NCBI GenBank assembly: GCA_013287475.1
Contig: JABDDT010000028.1
Location: 1-36,036, forward strand
From: Bacteroidota bacterium
GTDB taxonomy: Bacteria > Bacteroidota > Bacteroidia > Chitinophagales > Chitinophagaceae
Direction: 5' to 3'
Length of the DNA: 36,036 bases
The notes beneath the pieces were generated by a model that saw only the letters and a program-made list of their open reading frames with translations, had not been told where the DNA came from and did no database searches. Positions 8,430-16,417 of the stretch are shown piece after piece; positions within the stretch are counted from its first letter, which is position 1, and each line of letters begins with the position of its first letter. The position numbers and the translations under genes were made by a program.

Positions 8430-8597
8430 TGGATTATGGGTTATGAGATATTAGATATGAGATATGGGTTATTGAGATATGATTTATGAGATATGGGTTA
8501 TGAATTATAGTTATGGGTTTTGTTGTGACTCTAAATATTATTTAGATCAACTCATAACACATATCTCATAGCCCATAACTCATAACCCATATCCCTA
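8430..8597 (-). repeat. Heptad repeat element of a second sequence class (ATGGGTT/ATGAGAT)
   Basis: The plus-strand left arm is built of 7-bp units ATGGATT, ATGGGTT, ATGAGAT, ATTAGAT, ATGAGAT, ATGGGTT with a few slips. The right arm is the reverse complement kind (AACTCAT, AACACAT, ATCTCAT, AGCCCAT, AACTCAT, AACCCAT). Between them, at 8531-8548 on the minus strand, is GATCTAAATAATATTTAG, which resembles the core of the GC-class elements (GATCTAAA, short spacer, TTTAG). On the minus strand the array begins right after the stop codon of the gene at 8595. Confidence 0.85.
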
Positions 8598-9125
8598 TTT
8601 CGTTTTCCCCTCAAAAGCGTTCAGGATAGTGTCTACTTTCTGATTTCCTTCAAAGCTGGTGATAAACTGGCCTTTTTTATCATAGAGAGCCAGATACGGC
8701 AGACTTTTCATTCTGTAAAAAGGAGGAAGCATATATTTTTCGTCCCTTCCCATCAGAATATTTGAATGATCTCCTATTCTGTAATAAGTATAGAATGTTT
8801 TCATTTCATCGAAAGGCTGAAAAGTGGCCATGACGATTTCAATGTCTTTGAATTTACTGAAGTCCGCCAGTATATCCGAAGTCTGGTGTTTGCAGTGTTC
8901 ACATTCAGGGCTGAAAAACATGAGAAGGATTTTATGATTTTTTTTTATATCATCCTTCGTAACAAAATGTACGCTGTCAACCTGCAATAATCGGATGGGC
9001 GGAAACCCCGGATTTTTCAGGTAGGGCGCCTCCGGCAGAGTGGAAGGCGTTTGCGCCTGAACGGAATACAATGAAAAAAGTCCCAGAGCTGCAATCAACA
9101 CACCCTTCATAATGGATATTTTCAT
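8595..9125 (-). CDS. Secreted thioredoxin-fold (TlpA/AhpC-TSA-like) protein
   Basis: 176 residues with an N-terminal signal peptide (hydrophobic 6-22, cleavage likely after QAQ). The thioredoxin fold carries a CxxC pair, Cys75 and Cys78, in FFSPECEHCKHQT, and the cis-Pro loop at Pro143 (SLPYLALYD). This implies a periplasmic thiol-disulfide or thiol-peroxide protein. It resembles the thioredoxin-like domains of Bacteroidota TlpA proteins, without a membrane anchor or a DUF4369 domain. Either ATG 9125 or ATG 9110 could start it; both leave a signal sequence. It is divergent from efp; no partner gene indicates a substrate. Confidence 0.85.
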   Translation of the reverse strand: MKISIMKGVLIAALGLFSLYSVQAQTPSTLPEAPYLKNPGFPPIRLLQVDSVHFVTKDDIKKNHKILLMFFSPECEHCKHQTSDILADFSKFKDIEIVMATFQPFDEMKTFYTYYRIGDHSNILMGRDEKYMLPPFYRMKSLPYLALYDKKGQFITSFEGNQKVDTILNAFEGKTK

Positions 9126-9172
9126 AAAAATAAAGGAAAATACGCGACGCTCATAATTTCAAAATGGGCTAC

Positions 9173-9204
9173 TTTGCGCAGAAGTTTAAAAACCATTAGT
9201 TTTG
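9173..9204 (+). promoter_or_regulatory. Promoter of efp: TTTG, 20 bp, TAGTTTTG
   Basis: TTTG at 9173-9176 and TAGTTTTG at 9197-9204 are separated by exactly 20 bp, the textbook Bacteroidota sigma-A arrangement. The -7 element ends 34 bp before the efp ATG. Confidence 0.8.
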
Positions 9205-9237
9205 TCGCCCTTTAGGGCAATCATTTAATCATCATTC

Positions 9238-9804
9238 ATGGCAAATACAGCAGACATCAGTCGGGGACTTATTATTAAATTGGATGGCAGTCTATATTCA
9301 GTGGTGGACTTTGGAGAAAATAAAACTGCGAGGGCCGCAGCAAAAGTATGGGCTAAATTAAAAGGAGTGGATAATAACCGGAGCATTGAAAAAACCTGGA
9401 ACAGTGGCGACAATATTTTTCCTGTTCGTGTAGAAAGAAAAGGTTATCAGTTTATCTACAAAGATGATTCAGGTTATAATTTCATGGATACAGAAACCTT
9501 TGAACAGATAGCATTGCAGGAAAACCTGGTGGATGCACCACAATTCCTCAAGGATGGTCAGGAGGTTACGGTACTAATGAATACTGAAACAGATACTCCC
9601 ATGGGCGTGGAACTTCCTGATAAGATTGTATTGAAAGTTACTTATTCCGAACCTGGCATGAAAGGAGATACAGCTACCCGTACACTGAAACCTGCCAAAG
9701 TAGAAACAGGGGCAACAGTAAACGTACCGCTTTTTGTAAATGAAGGGGAATTGATCCGCATTAATACAAAAACAGGTGAATATGTGGAAAGGGTGAAAGA
9801 ATAA
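9238..9804 (+). CDS. efp: Elongation factor P with arginine tip
   Basis: A 188-residue three-domain EF-P, which rescues ribosomes stalled on polyproline. The C-terminal signature TYSEPGMKGDTATRTLKPAKVETG is intact. The domain I tip loop, usually KPGKG with a modified Lys, reads GENKTARAAAKVWAKLK here. By length-matched alignment, Arg32 occupies the modified position, as in the Pseudomonas and Neisseria EF-Ps that EarP rhamnosylates (NKSGRNAA). It therefore should not be a substrate of the lysylation enzyme EpmA. I see no earP in this window. It heads a likely efp-accB-accC unit, 45 bp before accB, an arrangement common in bacteria. Confidence 0.96.
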   Translation: MANTADISRGLIIKLDGSLYSVVDFGENKTARAAAKVWAKLKGVDNNRSIEKTWNSGDNIFPVRVERKGYQFIYKDDSGYNFMDTETFEQIALQENLVDAPQFLKDGQEVTVLMNTETDTPMGVELPDKIVLKVTYSEPGMKGDTATRTLKPAKVETGATVNVPLFVNEGELIRINTKTGEYVERVKE

Positions 9805-9849
9805 CACTTATCTTAGTCTTCCTTTTTAAAAATTAAAACGCCATAACTG

Positions 9850-10344
9850 ATGGATTTTAAACAGATTCAGGAGTTGATCAAGCTGATCAACAAATCGAAT
9901 ATCGGTGAAGTAACGATTGAAGAAAAAGGATTTAAAATAACAGTAAAACAAAAAGAGGAACATATCCAGCAGGTGATAGCTGCACCGTTCCAACCGAATC
10001 AATCTGCTCCCATATATTCAGCGCCAGCTGTTTCAGCATCCGGAGGTGTAAGTTCCACAGCAGCAAATGGAAAATCAAAACAGGCTGAACCAGCACCTGA
10101 TAACCTCATAACGATCAAAAGTCCTATGATTGGCACTTTTTATCGAAGCTCTGCTCCGGATAAACCTTCTTTTGTAAATGTTGGCGATGAAACCGAACCC
10201 GGGAAAGTGGTTTGCATAATTGAAGCCATGAAATTATTTAATGAGATCGAGAGTGAAGTAAAAGGGAAAATTGTCAAAGTGCTTGTAGAAGATGCATCAC
10301 CGGTTGAGTTTGATCAACCCCTCTTCCTCGTAGATCCAAGTTAA
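9850..10344 (+). CDS. accB: Acetyl-CoA carboxylase biotin carboxyl carrier protein
   Basis: A 164-residue carrier. The N-terminal helical part is followed by a flexible Ala/Pro/Ser-rich linker (about 45-85) and a C-terminal biotinyl domain (about 86-164). Lys128 in the signature EAMKL is the biotinylated residue. It shuttles carboxybiotin between AccC and the carboxyltransferase in the first step of fatty-acid synthesis. It lies between efp and accC in the usual order. The leader TTTAAAAATTAAAACG just upstream is an A-rich, SD-less translation start typical of this phylum. Confidence 0.97.
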   Translation: MDFKQIQELIKLINKSNIGEVTIEEKGFKITVKQKEEHIQQVIAAPFQPNQSAPIYSAPAVSASGGVSSTAANGKSKQAEPAPDNLITIKSPMIGTFYRSSAPDKPSFVNVGDETEPGKVVCIIEAMKLFNEIESEVKGKIVKVLVEDASPVEFDQPLFLVDPS

Positions 10345-10413
10345 TTTTAAAATTTGGGATCCTGAAGATTTGAAGCATGTGTTCATTTCTTCATTTATAT
10401 TCCCAGGTTTCTA

Positions 10414-10429
10414 TCCGCCAGCTGGCGGA
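10414..10429. repeat. Perfect 16-bp palindrome between accB and accC
   Basis: TCCGCCAGCTGGCGGA is its own reverse complement. It sits in the 104-bp accB-accC gap and is much more GC-rich than its surroundings. It could form a short mRNA hairpin or be a copy of a dispersed palindrome. There is no T-tract after it, so it is not a terminator. Confidence 0.8.
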
Positions 10430-10448
10430 CCAAATTCTAAAAAGTTCA

Positions 10449-11786
10449 ATGTTCAAGAAAATATTAATTGCTAACCGGGGAGAGATTGCATTACGTGTCA
10501 TCCGCACCTGTCGCGAGATGGGTATAAAGACAGTAGCCGTTTATTCCACAGCTGATAAAGATAGTTTACACGTAAAATTTGCTGATGAAGCGGTTTGTAT
10601 CGGTAAACCTGCCAGTGCGGATTCTTATCTGAATATTCCACATATCATGGCTGCCGCGGAGATTACCAATGCGGACGGGATACATCCAGGATATGGTTTT
10701 CTGGCGGAAAATGCACGGTTTGCTGAAATCTGTGGTGAACATGGTATTAAGTTTATTGGGCCCACTCCATCCATGATCAATTCCATGGGTGATAAGATTA
10801 CGGCGAAAGAAACAATGATCAAGGCGGGTGTACCTGTTATTCCGGGAGGAGGTGGCTTACTCGAGAACATTGGTCATGCCAGGGCTGTGGCGAATGAAAC
10901 GGGTTATCCCATCATTCTTAAAGCAACTGCGGGCGGGGGAGGTAAGGGTATGCGTGTAGTATGGAATGAATCGGAACTGGAACGTGCATTTGATTCCGCA
11001 AAAGCAGAAGCCGGCGCTTCTTTCAAGAATGACGGTATATACATGGAGAAATTTGTCGAAGAACCCCGTCATATAGAAATCCAGGTCGCCGGTGACCAGT
11101 ATGGTACGGTTTGCCACCTGAGTGAAAGAGATTGCTCCATTCAGCGACGTCATCAGAAACTTGTGGAAGAATCACCTTCACCGTTTATGACGCGGGAACT
11201 AAGGTACAAAATGGGCGAAGCTGCTATCAAAGCTGCATCTGCGATACATTACGAAAGCGTAGGTACGGTTGAATTCCTGGTTGACAAACACAGGAATTTC
11301 TATTTCATGGAAATGAATACACGTATCCAGGTGGAACATTGTGTAACGGAAGAAGTGGTCAATTTTGATCTTATAAAAGAACAAATAAAAATTGCAGCAG
11401 GTGAAACCATTAGCGGTGTGAATTATGAACCGCAGGGCCACGCCATTGAGTGCCGTATCAACGCGGAAGATCCTTATAATGATTTCCGTCCATCCCCCGG
11501 AAAGATTACTACCCTGCATCAACCCGGGGGACATGGTATCCGCGTCGATTCGCATGTGTATGCCAGTTATACTATCCCGCCTTATTACGATTCCATGATA
11601 GCCAAAATCATTGCTGTAGCAAGAACACGCAGTGAGGCGATCGATACGATGCACCGTGCGCTGATGGAATATGTGATTGAAGGAGTAAAGACAACCATTC
11701 CTTTCCATCTGCAACTGATGAAAGATCCGAATTTCCGTAGTGGAAATTTCAATACAAAATTTCTGGACGGATTCAAGATGAAATAA
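10449..11786 (+). CDS. accC: Acetyl-CoA carboxylase, biotin carboxylase subunit
   Basis: A 445-residue ATP-grasp enzyme that carboxylates the biotin on AccB using bicarbonate and ATP. The N-terminus [18 protein letters not shown] is the standard start. The frame opens earlier at 10377, but those 24 codons cover the palindromic intergenic spacer and are not family sequence, so 10449 is preferred. Visible motifs are [17 protein letters not shown], the glycine-rich ATP lid [10 protein letters not shown], and [15 protein letters not shown] with the Mg-ATP and biotin-site Glu/Arg residues. It converges on ispH with only 9 bp between the stop codons, which lie together in one small palindrome. Confidence 0.97.
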   Translation: MFKKILIANRGEIALRVIRTCREMGIKTVAVYSTADKDSLHVKFADEAVCIGKPASADSYLNIPHIMAAAEITNADGIHPGYGFLAENARFAEICGEHGIKFIGPTPSMINSMGDKITAKETMIKAGVPVIPGGGGLLENIGHARAVANETGYPIILKATAGGGGKGMRVVWNESELERAFDSAKAEAGASFKNDGIYMEKFVEEPRHIEIQVAGDQYGTVCHLSERDCSIQRRHQKLVEESPSPFMTRELRYKMGEAAIKAASAIHYESVGTVEFLVDKHRNFYFMEMNTRIQVEHCVTEEVVNFDLIKEQIKIAAGETISGVNYEPQGHAIECRINAEDPYNDFRPSPGKITTLHQPGGHGIRVDSHVYASYTIPPYYDSMIAKIIAVARTRSEAIDTMHRALMEYVIEGVKTTIPFHLQLMKDPNFRSGNFNTKFLDGFKMK

Positions 11787-11799
11787 GCTTTGAGCTTAT
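11783..11799. repeat. Minimal palindrome holding both stop codons of accC and ispH
   Basis: ATAAGCT-TTG-AGCTTAT is a perfect 7-bp inverted repeat with a 3-nt centre. The left arm contains the accC TAA (11784-11786) and the right arm the ispH stop (11796-11798, read on the minus strand). It equals two GC-class heptads (GC at 11787 and 11794), so it looks like the shortest form of the heptad elements. It may act as a weak bidirectional terminator. Confidence 0.7.
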
Positions 11800-13022
11800 C
11801 TAAATTGTTCAATCAATTGATCCGGATGTTTACTTCCGGAAACAAAATCACATAGTTTATTTATTACAGATTCAACAATAGCGTCGGGGCAGGAAGCGCC
11901 GCTGGTCAGCAGTACCCGAAGTGGTCTTTTCACCGGAAGCCATTCCTTCTCTGTTATGCTGGTATCTTTATGCAGATCAAAATGCATTATTGATTTTTCT
12001 GAAATCATTTTTCCTGCATCTTCTATAAAGTAAGTGGGAAGTTTTCTTTCGCATAATTCCACCAGGTGAGAAGTATTGGAAGAATTATACCCGCCAGCAA
12101 CAATAGCTATATCAGCATTTGTAGAAAGCATTGCTGAAACAGCTGACTGATTATCATTTGTGGCATAACATAAGGTATCTCTGGTATCCGCAAAACTTTC
12201 TGAAGAATTTTCATTGTTGAAGCGCGACTTTTCCTGGATAGCCTGTTTTAAAAAGTCAGCTATTTGCTGTGTTTCTGAAGCCAGCATCGTAGTCTGATTC
12301 ACTACACCTATCCTTTCCAGATCTTTTACCGGATCGAATCCGTTACTGACCCTGTCTTTGAAAAATTTATAAAATTCACCGGAATCCTTTTCTTTTTTAA
12401 TGAAATGACTCAGCATCTTTGCTTCTTCCATATCCCGAATGATGAGAGCAGGCCCCACCGCTGCTGCATGAGAAAAAGTAGCGCGTGTTTCTTCATGTCC
12501 GGGTTTACCGTGAATGATAACGGTGAATTTCTTTTCTGCAATCTGGCCCGACCTGTTCCAGACTTTTTCTACAAATGGACAGGTGGTATTGTAGTTCTCA
12601 GTATGTATGCCTCTTGATTTTAATAAAGCGTCAATCTCGAGACTGGTACCGAAAGCAGGAGTAATAACAATATCAGAAGAGACAAGGGATTCGAATGGAA
12701 TCAATTGTTTTCCACCGGTATCCTGGAGAAACCGGATTCCCCTGTTTTTCAGATCCAGGTTTACCTGGGGATTATGAATCATTTCGCTAAGCAGAAAAAT
12801 ATTTTTACCAGGATTTTCTTCTATTGTCCGGAAAGCAATGTCAATTGCATTTTCAACCCCATAACAAAATCCGAAATGCCGTGCGAGGTAAATCTGAAGT
12901 GGTCCAAAATCAAGCATGGTTGGCGAAAAATCTTTTTTCATCCTGTCGTCCGCACGGCGTTTATTTTTAATTGCGGTGATGAGTGGACTGCGGTAGATGT
13001 ATGGAACCTCGAACGTTTTCAT
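11796..13022 (-). CDS. ispH: 4-hydroxy-3-methylbut-2-enyl diphosphate reductase (IspH)
   Basis: Last step of the MEP isoprenoid pathway, making IPP and DMAPP with a [4Fe-4S] cluster. The three cluster ligands are Cys53 (RHFGFCYG), Cys148 (NTTCPFV) and Cys285 (DTLCYATNDNQ). The acid/base Glu178 lies in HGKPGHEETR, and NQTTMLASET and TSGASCPD are also present. At 408 residues it is longer than the roughly 316 of E. coli because of an N-terminal extension and an insertion around 205-235, a form I associate with Bacteroidota. Either Met1 or Met28 could start it; a near-consensus TAACTTCG at 13031-13038 lies very close to Met1, which leaves the start open. Confidence 0.95.
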   Translation of the reverse strand: MKTFEVPYIYRSPLITAIKNKRRADDRMKKDFSPTMLDFGPLQIYLARHFGFCYGVENAIDIAFRTIEENPGKNIFLLSEMIHNPQVNLDLKNRGIRFLQDTGGKQLIPFESLVSSDIVITPAFGTSLEIDALLKSRGIHTENYNTTCPFVEKVWNRSGQIAEKKFTVIIHGKPGHEETRATFSHAAAVGPALIIRDMEEAKMLSHFIKKEKDSGEFYKFFKDRVSNGFDPVKDLERIGVVNQTTMLASETQQIADFLKQAIQEKSRFNNENSSESFADTRDTLCYATNDNQSAVSAMLSTNADIAIVAGGYNSSNTSHLVELCERKLPTYFIEDAGKMISEKSIMHFDLHKDTSITEKEWLPVKRPLRVLLTSGASCPDAIVESVINKLCDFVSGSKHPDQLIEQFR

Positions 13023-13048
13023 TGTTGAAGCGAAGTTAGGAAGCCGGA

Positions 13049-13090
13049 GTTAATTGTTAATTGCCATTGGTTAATTGTTAACGGTGAATA
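13049..13090. repeat. Short heptad array, third class (GTTAATT)
   Basis: Units GTTAATT, GTTAATT, GCCATTG, GTTAATT, GTTAACG, GTGAATA begin at 13049, 13056, 13063, 13070, 13077 and 13084, an exact 7-bp step. It lies in the divergent ispH/GH13 spacer. Confidence 0.65.
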
Positions 13091-13132
13091 TTTAATACTT
13101 AAGAAATTTTATTAATAACTGAAATTTAAAAA

Positions 13133-13199
13133 GCGTTCGGCGTTCAGCGTTAGGCATTAAGCGTTGGGTTTTAGGCTTTAAGCTTTAAGCTTTAAGCTT
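13133..13199. repeat. GC-class heptad array, 9.5 units in perfect phase
   Basis: Units begin at 13133, 13140, 13147, 13154, 13161, 13168, 13175, 13182, 13189 and 13196: GCGTTCG, GCGTTCA, GCGTTAG, GCATTAA, GCGTTGG, GTTTTAG, then GCTTTAA three times. No inverted arm or core here. It sits just upstream of the GH13 gene. Confidence 0.88.
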
Positions 13200-13231
13200 G
13201 ATTCGTATCTTTCAGATTCAAAGAGAATTGG

Positions 13232-14506
13232 ATGAACGGAGAATTTAATACCGTCAGCTGGGCACTTGATTCGAATATTTACGAAGTGAATCTTCGTCAG
13301 TATACAAGGAAAGGAAGTTTCCGTGCTTTTGCTGCGCATCTTGAAAGGCTGCGGGATATGGGAATTGAAATTCTCTGGTTCATGCCTGTTACACCTATCA
13401 GCAAATCAGGCCGGTTAGGAACGCTTGGTAGTTACTATGCATGTTCCGATTATATGAATGCCAATCCGGAATTTGGTTCAGTGGAAGATTTTAAATGGCT
13501 TGTGGAGCGGGCACACGAATATGGATTCAAAGTACTTATCGACTGGGTGGCTAATCACACAGGATGGGATCATATCTGGACTACTGAACATCCGGAATTT
13601 TACAGAAAAAATATAGATGGTGCATTTTATGATGCACATGGCTGGGCTGATGTAATAGATCTCAATTACGATAAACGTGAACTCCGCCTTGAAATGATCA
13701 GGGCTATGCAATTCTGGGTAGAAACCTGTAATATCGATGGATTTCGCTGTGATATGGCCATGCTGGTCCCCCTGGATTTCTGGAAAGAGGCCAGAAAGGT
13801 ACTCGACCGTATAAAACCCTTATTCTGGCTGGCAGAATGTGAAGAGATAATGTACCATGAAGTTTTTGATCTGAGTTATACCTGGAAGATGATACATATC
13901 ATGGAAGCATACTGGAAAAAATCCAGCGATATGCAGGGTCTGTTCCAGGTTTTATATTATTATAAACATCAGTTTCCGCCAGGAGCGATCAGGACCTACT
14001 TTACTTCGAATCATGATGAAAATTCACATAGCGGAACTGAATATGAAAGATTGGGTGAAGCAGCTCTGACCTTTGCTGTTTTCTGTTGTCTCTATGATGG
14101 CATACCGATGATTTATAGTGGACAGGAAATACCTAATTTAAAACGCCTGCTATTTTTTGATAAGGATGAAATTGACTGGGACAGAAATATTTTGCTTTCT
14201 GAATTCTATAAAACCTTATTACAGCTTCGCAAAAACAATCCGGCATTAAAAAGCGGGGATCCTAAAAGATCTGCATTGATTCTTTCAAACACAAGGGCCG
14301 ATAGTGTTTTTAGTTTTATCCGCCGTTTTGAAAGGGATGAAGTATTGGTCATTTTAAATCTATCGGCAGAAATGCAGTCTGTCATTATTACCGGTCACAC
14401 ACTGGCAGGATCATATAAAGATGTTTTCGATTTAAAAAAACCCGATTTTATTTCAGGTCAGCCTCTGTTGTTGAATGCATGGGAATACAAGGTTTATGTT
14501 AAGTAA
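13232..14506 (+). CDS. GH13 (alpha-amylase family) glycoside hydrolase, cytoplasmic
   Basis: A 424-residue (beta/alpha)8 enzyme acting on alpha-glucans or related oligosaccharides. In order: region I-like VLIDWVANHTGWDH (102-114), region II GFRCDMA with nucleophile Asp174, region III WLAECEE with acid/base Glu202, region IV FTSNHDEN with Asp262, then a short C-terminal beta domain. It has no signal peptide, so it works in the cytoplasm and not in a Sus-type surface system; there is no susCD or transporter beside it. Specificity (alpha-amylase, maltogenic or other) is not readable. The start ATG 13232 follows a near-consensus TATCTTTC (13206-13213). The stop TAA is followed at once by a heptad array. 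Confidence 0.93.
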   Translation: MNGEFNTVSWALDSNIYEVNLRQYTRKGSFRAFAAHLERLRDMGIEILWFMPVTPISKSGRLGTLGSYYACSDYMNANPEFGSVEDFKWLVERAHEYGFKVLIDWVANHTGWDHIWTTEHPEFYRKNIDGAFYDAHGWADVIDLNYDKRELRLEMIRAMQFWVETCNIDGFRCDMAMLVPLDFWKEARKVLDRIKPLFWLAECEEIMYHEVFDLSYTWKMIHIMEAYWKKSSDMQGLFQVLYYYKHQFPPGAIRTYFTSNHDENSHSGTEYERLGEAALTFAVFCCLYDGIPMIYSGQEIPNLKRLLFFDKDEIDWDRNILLSEFYKTLLQLRKNNPALKSGDPKRSALILSNTRADSVFSFIRRFERDEVLVILNLSAEMQSVIITGHTLAGSYKDVFDLKKPDFISGQPLLLNAWEYKVYVK

Positions 14507-14709
14507 GCTTAAAGCCTAAAGCCGAAGGCGTAAAGATTAACACCTGTAACGTAGAGCCTAAAGTCAAACAATTGGTACGAGAGGCATATGAAGCGTGTTT
14601 ATAAAAACAAAATGCGCCCCTTTCAGGAAGCGCATTTTTATTGGAAATTATCTTTAAACTTTGAGCTATAAACTTTGGGCTTTAAGCTTTACGCTTTGGG
14701 CCTTAAGCT
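14507..14709. repeat. Heptad arms bracketing a terminator between convergent genes
   Basis: The left arm starts directly after the GH13 stop with GC at 14507, 14514, 14521 and 14528 (GCTTAAA, GCCTAAA, GCCGAAG, GCGTAAA). The right arm has GC at 14665, 14679, 14686, 14693, 14700 and 14707 and runs into the degP stop codon at 14710-14712. A G+C-rich hairpin lies between the arms. The conserved GATCTAAA core is absent. Confidence 0.82.
14609..14640. terminator. Bidirectional Rho-independent terminator between GH13 gene and degP
   Basis: The stem AAAATGCGC (14609-14617) pairs with GCGCATTTT (14630-14638), with an inner CCT/AGG pairing in the loop and T-runs reading outward on both strands. It lies between convergent genes, so it can serve both. 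Confidence 0.85.
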
Positions 14710-16212
14710 TTACTCGTCATTCAATTTTAAAGGATAAGTGAATGATCCATCATAACCCGGATAAACACCTTCCAGTTTCAATGATCCATTTCCTGCCTGT
14801 TCAACGATCTTACGGAATTCTTCAACTGAACTCACTTCCTGGCCATTTACTTTCAGGATAACGAATCCTTCTTCCATTCTTGTTTTACTGAATAAACCTT
14901 TATCGCTTATAGATGTAACCACGATACCGCCTTTTACATTCAGTTTGGCTGCATCTGATTTCTGAAGCGGCTGAAGTTCGGCTCCCAGTTTTTCAAATGC
15001 AGAATTCTTTACCACGTCCATGTTTCCGCTGTTGTTCATGAGTGTTACAAGAACTTCAGATTCGGCCCCATTTCTTTTATATGCGATTTTGATTTTATCA
15101 CCCGGACGATAAATTGCAATCTGGCCGACGAGTTCGGAACCGGTATTGACAGGAATACCATTCAGCTTGGTAATCAGATCTCCTTCCTTTAGACCTGCTT
15201 TTGCGGCAGCTCCTTTTTCACGAACATTCATAATATACACTCCTTCCGCATCTTCCTTGATACCATGTTCTTTTTTCTGGTCATCGCTAAGATTATCACG
15301 GGCATATTCTATACCCAGGTAAGCTCTTTGCGTTGTGCCATATTTGACAAGATCTGTAACTACTTTCTTTACAATATTCACCGGAATGGTAAACGAGTAA
15401 CCTGCATAAGATCCGGTGGGGGATGCAATGGCTGAATTAATTCCAATCAGCTGTCCCTGCGGATTGATCAGGGGTCCACCGCTGTTTCCAGGATTTACTG
15501 CAGCGTCTGTCTGAATAAAAGATTCTACAGGAGCAACACTTTGGCGGCTGTTGATATCTATGGATCTTCCTTTTGCACTTACAATACCTGCTGTAACAGT
15601 TGTTTCCAGTGACAATGGATATCCGATTGCAAGAACCCACTGTCCGACTTTTACGTCATCAGAATTTCCATAAAGAAGAAATGGCAATCCTTTTGCTTCT
15701 ACTTTAACTACGGCCAGGTCGGTACTGGGATCCGTTGCAACTACTTTAGCTTTAAAAGATTTCTTGTTGCTCAGTGTAACAGTTACTTCATCAGCACCAT
15801 CCACAACGTGGTTATTAGTTACGATATAACCGTCCTCACTGATAATTACTCCTGATCCGGAACCCATTTCAGGCATAGACCGGGAACGATCTCCAAAAAA
15901 GTCGTTGGGATCGATTCCAAAAAGATCTGAGAAAGGGTTTTTTCTTGGAAGGTTATTACTTACCGTGCGCACAGTTTTCGTTCTAATATGTACTGTGGCA
16001 GGAATTGCTGCACTGGCAGCATCTACGAAGTCTGCCGGACCGGTTGACTTCGCACCATCAAAAAACTTGGCGTAATTCGCCGGAACCTTGGTGGAATCCT
16101 GAGCATATACATAGGTGTTTCCACTTGGATTAAAATGTTTGTAACCCCACAAGCTGATGAGGGTGGTAGCTGCACTGATAAATACAATGCCGGCAACTTG
16201 TTTCAATTTCAT
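14710..16212 (-). CDS. HtrA/DegP-type periplasmic serine protease (Do family)
   Basis: 500 residues: an N-terminal signal or anchor helix (7-23), a trypsin-like protease domain (about 60-290) and two PDZ domains (about 298-392 and 405-485). The catalytic triad is visible as His135 (VTNNHVVDG), Asp165 (STDLAVVKV) and Ser244 (NPGNSGGPL). It should degrade or refold misfolded envelope proteins. The acidic Asp/Phe-rich stretch near 93-108 (NPFSDLFGIDPNDFFG) matches the flexible LA-loop region of Do proteases. There is a single gene with a 205-bp upstream spacer; an exact TAAATTTG lies far upstream at 16374-16381 on the minus strand and would give a leader of about 155 nt. Confidence 0.95.
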   Translation of the reverse strand: MKLKQVAGIVFISAATTLISLWGYKHFNPSGNTYVYAQDSTKVPANYAKFFDGAKSTGPADFVDAASAAIPATVHIRTKTVRTVSNNLPRKNPFSDLFGIDPNDFFGDRSRSMPEMGSGSGVIISEDGYIVTNNHVVDGADEVTVTLSNKKSFKAKVVATDPSTDLAVVKVEAKGLPFLLYGNSDDVKVGQWVLAIGYPLSLETTVTAGIVSAKGRSIDINSRQSVAPVESFIQTDAAVNPGNSGGPLINPQGQLIGINSAIASPTGSYAGYSFTIPVNIVKKVVTDLVKYGTTQRAYLGIEYARDNLSDDQKKEHGIKEDAEGVYIMNVREKGAAAKAGLKEGDLITKLNGIPVNTGSELVGQIAIYRPGDKIKIAYKRNGAESEVLVTLMNNSGNMDVVKNSAFEKLGAELQPLQKSDAAKLNVKGGIVVTSISDKGLFSKTRMEEGFVILKVNGQEVSSVEEFRKIVEQAGNGSLKLEGVYPGYDGSFTYPLKLNDE

Positions 16213-16417
16213 TATTTTTATTTTTTTAAGTAATCAGGAATTACACCTGTCAAATGGCATGCCTGATCGTTCATACTCTGTACTTCAAAGTAACGTTTGG
16301 AATGTTCTTACGTTATTACCATCTGTTCAGTTTAACAAATAATTTACTAAGACCTTCGTAGATGGCAGTCCCCCAAATTTACAAAAGAAATTTTAGCATG
16401 CAATGGCTGACATAGAT

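Noticed and set aside
8430..8597. CRISPR-like array
   Set aside because: The repeated units are 7 bp, adjoining and inverted in two arms, with no 20-40 bp unique spacers and no cas genes.
10377..10448. N-terminal extension of AccC
   Set aside because: The 24 extra codons translate the intergenic palindrome region, are absent from the family, and precede the canonical [14 protein letters not shown] start.
16281..16318. Inverted repeat AGTAACG ... CGTTATT upstream of degP, as a stress-regulator operator
   Set aside because: The arms are only 7 bp with a wobble and a long 15-nt-plus gap; in A+T-rich DNA this is expected by chance, and it does not sit at a recognisable promoter.
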